The notes under the pieces are model-generated. The model did no database searches. It worked only from the letters and a program-made list of their open reading frames with translations, and was not told the origin of the DNA. Below, one piece after another: positions 62,168 through 64,000 of a DNA stretch of 64,000 nt. The position numbers and the translations under genes are program-made. Each line of letters starts with the position of its first letter. Position 1 is the stretch's first letter. Source of the stretch: Escherichia coli (GTDB lineage: Bacteria > Pseudomonadota > Gammaproteobacteria > Enterobacterales > Enterobacteriaceae); assembly GCF_011881725.1 (NCBI RefSeq), contig NZ_JAATUR010000002.1:116163-180162 (forward strand), given 5' to 3'.

Positions 62168-62520
62168 ATATCAAACGTAATAACCCACAACCTCGTCTTG
62201 CCGCCAGTGTGGAATATGGCAATCTTGTATTTCTCTCCGGCCAGACACCGAAGAGCAATACGCCTGACATCGCGCAACAAACGCGCGAAGTGCTGGAAAA
62301 AATCGACGCATTACTTGCTGAAGCTGGCAGTGATAAATTTCATCTCTTGTCTGCTCAGGTATGGCTAAAAGATATCACCCGCGATTTTGCCGGTTTCAAC
62401 GACGTATGGGTTAGCTGGCTGCCAGAGGGACATAGCCCGGCTCGCGATACCGTACAGGCTGAGATGGCCCGCCCGGAGATTTTGGTTGAAGTGATGATCA
62501 CTGCGGTAAAAGCTGGATAA
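62149..62520 (+). CDS. Rid-family (YoaB-like) imine/enamine deaminase
   Basis: This 123-residue protein belongs to the RidA/YjgF/YER057c family, which hydrolyses reactive imines and enamines. The C-terminal segment PARDTVQAEMARPEILVEV aligns better with E. coli YoaB (VRCTVQAGL...VEI) than with RidA itself; Arg99 is the likely carboxylate-binding residue. The ATG at 62149 overlaps the dehydrogenase gene by 19 bases, indicating tight coupling; a TTG at 62164 could also start it. It would clear the imine made by the upstream dehydrogenase. Confidence 0.88.
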   Translation: MEPISLNIKRNNPQPRLAASVEYGNLVFLSGQTPKSNTPDIAQQTREVLEKIDALLAEAGSDKFHLLSAQVWLKDITRDFAGFNDVWVSWLPEGHSPARDTVQAEMARPEILVEVMITAVKAG

Positions 62521-62665
62521 GTCACCATTATCAGCCCCCTGACAACGTCGTCATGGGGCATCTATGCAGGTTAAACGCCCCCTCTTTTACCTGCCAAAAT
62601 TCAGGCTGAAAATATCATTTTTAGTTATGTTTTTATCACTGACCTACGATTTTTTCTGATTTCCC

Positions 62666-62672
62666 CTACACT
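62666..62672 (+). promoter_or_regulatory. Likely sigma-S promoter -10 of cbpA
   Basis: CTACACT followed by TAA fits the sigma-S -10 consensus (CTATACT) and lies about 62 bases before the cbpA start, in the 213-base gap after the cassette. cbpA is known to be RpoS-dependent. The call rests on the motif only. Confidence 0.45.
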
Positions 62673-62733
62673 TAACACTGATACTTTATCAGGGGTTTCC
62701 CTTTGTCTGTATTGATTTACGCGAGATAACGCT

Positions 62734-63654
62734 ATGGAATTAAAGGATTATTACGCCATTATGGGCGTGAAACCGACGGACGATCTCAAGACAATCAAGA
62801 CCGCTTACCGTCGACTGGCCCGCAAATACCATCCTGATGTCAGCAAAGAACCGGATGCCGAAGCCCGCTTCAAAGAGGTCGCTGAAGCCTGGGAAGTGTT
62901 AAGTGATGAACAGCGTCGCGCTGAGTATGATCAGATGTGGCAACATCGCAACGATCCGCAATTTAACCGCCAGTTCCAGCATGGTGACGGTCAGAGTTTC
63001 AATGCCGAAGATTTTGACGATATCTTCTCGTCAATTTTCGGTCAGCATGCGCGCCAGAGTCGTCAGCGCCCCGCAACACGCGGACACGATATTGAAATTG
63101 AAGTGGCGGTATTCCTTGAAGAAACGTTGAGTGAGCACAAGCGTACCATCAGCTATAACCTGCCGGTGTATAACGCCTTTGGCATGATCGAACAGGAAAT
63201 CCCGAAAACGCTGAATGTGAAGATCCCCGCGGGCGTCGGCAATGGTCAACGTATCCGCCTGAAAGGCCAGGGGACGCCGGGCGAAAACGGCGGTCCCAAT
63301 GGCGATCTGTGGCTGGTGATTCATATAGCCCCGCATCCGTTGTTTGATATTGTCGGTCAGGATCTGGAAATTGTGGTGCCTGTTAGCCCATGGGAAGCGG
63401 CGCTGGGTAGCAAAGTTACTGTACCAACACTGAAAGAAAGCATTTTGCTGACGATCCCACCTGGAAGTCAGGCTGGGCAACGATTGCGCGTTAAAGGCAA
63501 AGGTCTGGTGAGCAAAAAACAGACGGGTGACTTATATGCGGTACTGAAAATCGTCATGCCGCCGAAACCGGATGAAAATACAGCCGCACTTTGGCAACAA
63601 CTGGCAGACGCCCAGTCGTCTTTTGATCCACGTAAAGATTGGGGGAAAGCATAA
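62734..63654 (+). CDS. cbpA: Curved DNA-binding protein / DnaJ-like co-chaperone CbpA
   Basis: CbpA stimulates DnaK like DnaJ and coats DNA in stationary phase. The 306-residue protein has an N-terminal J domain with the HPD motif at 33-35, a Gly-poor linker, and two C-terminal substrate-binding domains (about 120-290) as in DnaJ, but no zinc-finger region, which is normal for CbpA. It overlaps cbpM by one base. In K-12 the cbpAM pair reads toward torD; here it reads away. Confidence 0.97.
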   Translation: MELKDYYAIMGVKPTDDLKTIKTAYRRLARKYHPDVSKEPDAEARFKEVAEAWEVLSDEQRRAEYDQMWQHRNDPQFNRQFQHGDGQSFNAEDFDDIFSSIFGQHARQSRQRPATRGHDIEIEVAVFLEETLSEHKRTISYNLPVYNAFGMIEQEIPKTLNVKIPAGVGNGQRIRLKGQGTPGENGGPNGDLWLVIHIAPHPLFDIVGQDLEIVVPVSPWEAALGSKVTVPTLKESILLTIPPGSQAGQRLRVKGKGLVSKKQTGDLYAVLKIVMPPKPDENTAALWQQLADAQSSFDPRKDWGKA

Positions 63655-63959
63655 TGGCTCATGTTACGGTGACTTTTACCATTACCGAATTTTGCCTGCA
63701 TACCGGCGTTTCTGAAGAGGAGTTGAATGAAATTGTCGGTTTGGGCGTGGTTGAACCGCGCGAGATTCAGGCGACGTCCTGGGTGTTTGATGATCATGCC
63801 GCGACAGTTGTGCAACGGGCGGTACGGCTGCGTAATGAGCTGGCGCTGGACTGGCCGGGGATCGCGGTGGCGCTGACATTAATGGATGATATTGCGCATC
63901 TGAAACAGGAAAACCGCCTGCTGCGCCAGCGGCTTTCCCGGTTTGTTGCTCATCCGTGA
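63654..63959 (+). CDS. cbpM: CbpA modulator CbpM
   Basis: CbpM binds the CbpA J domain and blocks both its co-chaperone and DNA-binding activity. The 101-residue helical protein resembles MerR-type dimerisation helices ([24 protein letters not shown]...[12 protein letters not shown]). Its ATG overlaps the cbpA stop (TAATG). An in-frame ATG five codons upstream lies within cbpA and is rejected. A REP element follows after nine bases at the window edge. Confidence 0.96.
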   Translation: MAHVTVTFTITEFCLHTGVSEEELNEIVGLGVVEPREIQATSWVFDDHAATVVQRAVRLRNELALDWPGIAVALTLMDDIAHLKQENRLLRQRLSRFVAHP

Positions 63960-63968
63960 TGTGTGTTT

Positions 63969-64000
63969 GCCTGATGCGACGCTTAACGCGTCTTATCAGA
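63969..64000. repeat. REP palindrome after cbpM, cut by the window edge
   Basis: GCCTGATGCGACGC...CGTCTTATCAGA is a REP palindrome starting ten bases after the cbpM stop and running to the last base. It is in the opposite orientation to the REP after torD (56761-56785), as expected if the two flank an inversion. Confidence 0.85.

Noticed and set aside
56843..62520. Genomic island or prophage around the cassette
   Set aside because: No integrase, transposase, tRNA or attachment repeat was seen; the only boundary signals are REP palindromes common throughout the chromosome.

Overview
The window is chromosomal DNA of an Escherichia (E. coli or a very close relative). Nearly every protein matches its E. 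coli K-12 counterpart in length and almost residue for residue, and gene order follows the K-12 segment from pncB to cbpM. I judge this from memory of K-12, not from a search. Several proteins (AppA, TorS, SsuA, the OmpA loops) differ enough to suggest a lineage other than K-12; the species cannot be settled from this window.

Layout. 1-3.5 kb: start of pncB (NAD salvage, minus strand, cut by the window edge) and pepN. 3.5-8 kb: a three-copy REP/BIME array, then the alkanesulfonate operon ssuEADCB (minus). 8-25 kb: housekeeping genes pyrD, zapC, ycbX, rlmKL, uup, the pqiABC lipid-transport operon, rmf, fabA, lonH (ycbZ), matP, ompA, sulA and sxy. 25-35 kb: yccS-yccF, helD, mgsA, csgI (yccT), yccU, hspQ, rlmI, acyP, tusE, yccA and the serT tRNA. 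35-45 kb: an anaerobic energy block, with hydrogenase 1 (hyaABCDEF), cytochrome bd-II oxidase (appCBX) and the acid phosphatase/phytase appA. 45-47 kb: cold-shock genes cspH and cspG, the small gene ymcF with an ATT start, a ymcE-like frame, gnsA and yccM. 47.8-56.8 kb: the TMAO respiration system torS, torT, torR and torCAD with four tor boxes. 56.8-64 kb: agp, a four-gene cassette not found here in K-12, then cbpA and cbpM.

Main departures from K-12. (1) The elf/ycb fimbrial operon is absent between ssuE and pyrD. (2) The gfc-etp-etk capsule/kinase block is absent between appA and cspH, which here overlap tail to tail. (3) The agp-to-cbpM segment is inverted and lies between oppositely oriented REP elements. 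(4) The position of yccE is taken by a divergent cassette: an ion-transporter-superfamily permease facing a LysR regulator, a DadA-like FAD amino acid dehydrogenase and a Rid-family imine deaminase.

The cassette genes form a logical pathway: uptake of an amino acid (perhaps a D-amino or cyclic imino acid), oxidation to an imine, and hydrolysis to a keto acid and ammonia, under a dedicated LysR regulator. This is the best candidate for a little-described system here. No insertion sequence, prophage or CRISPR array was seen.
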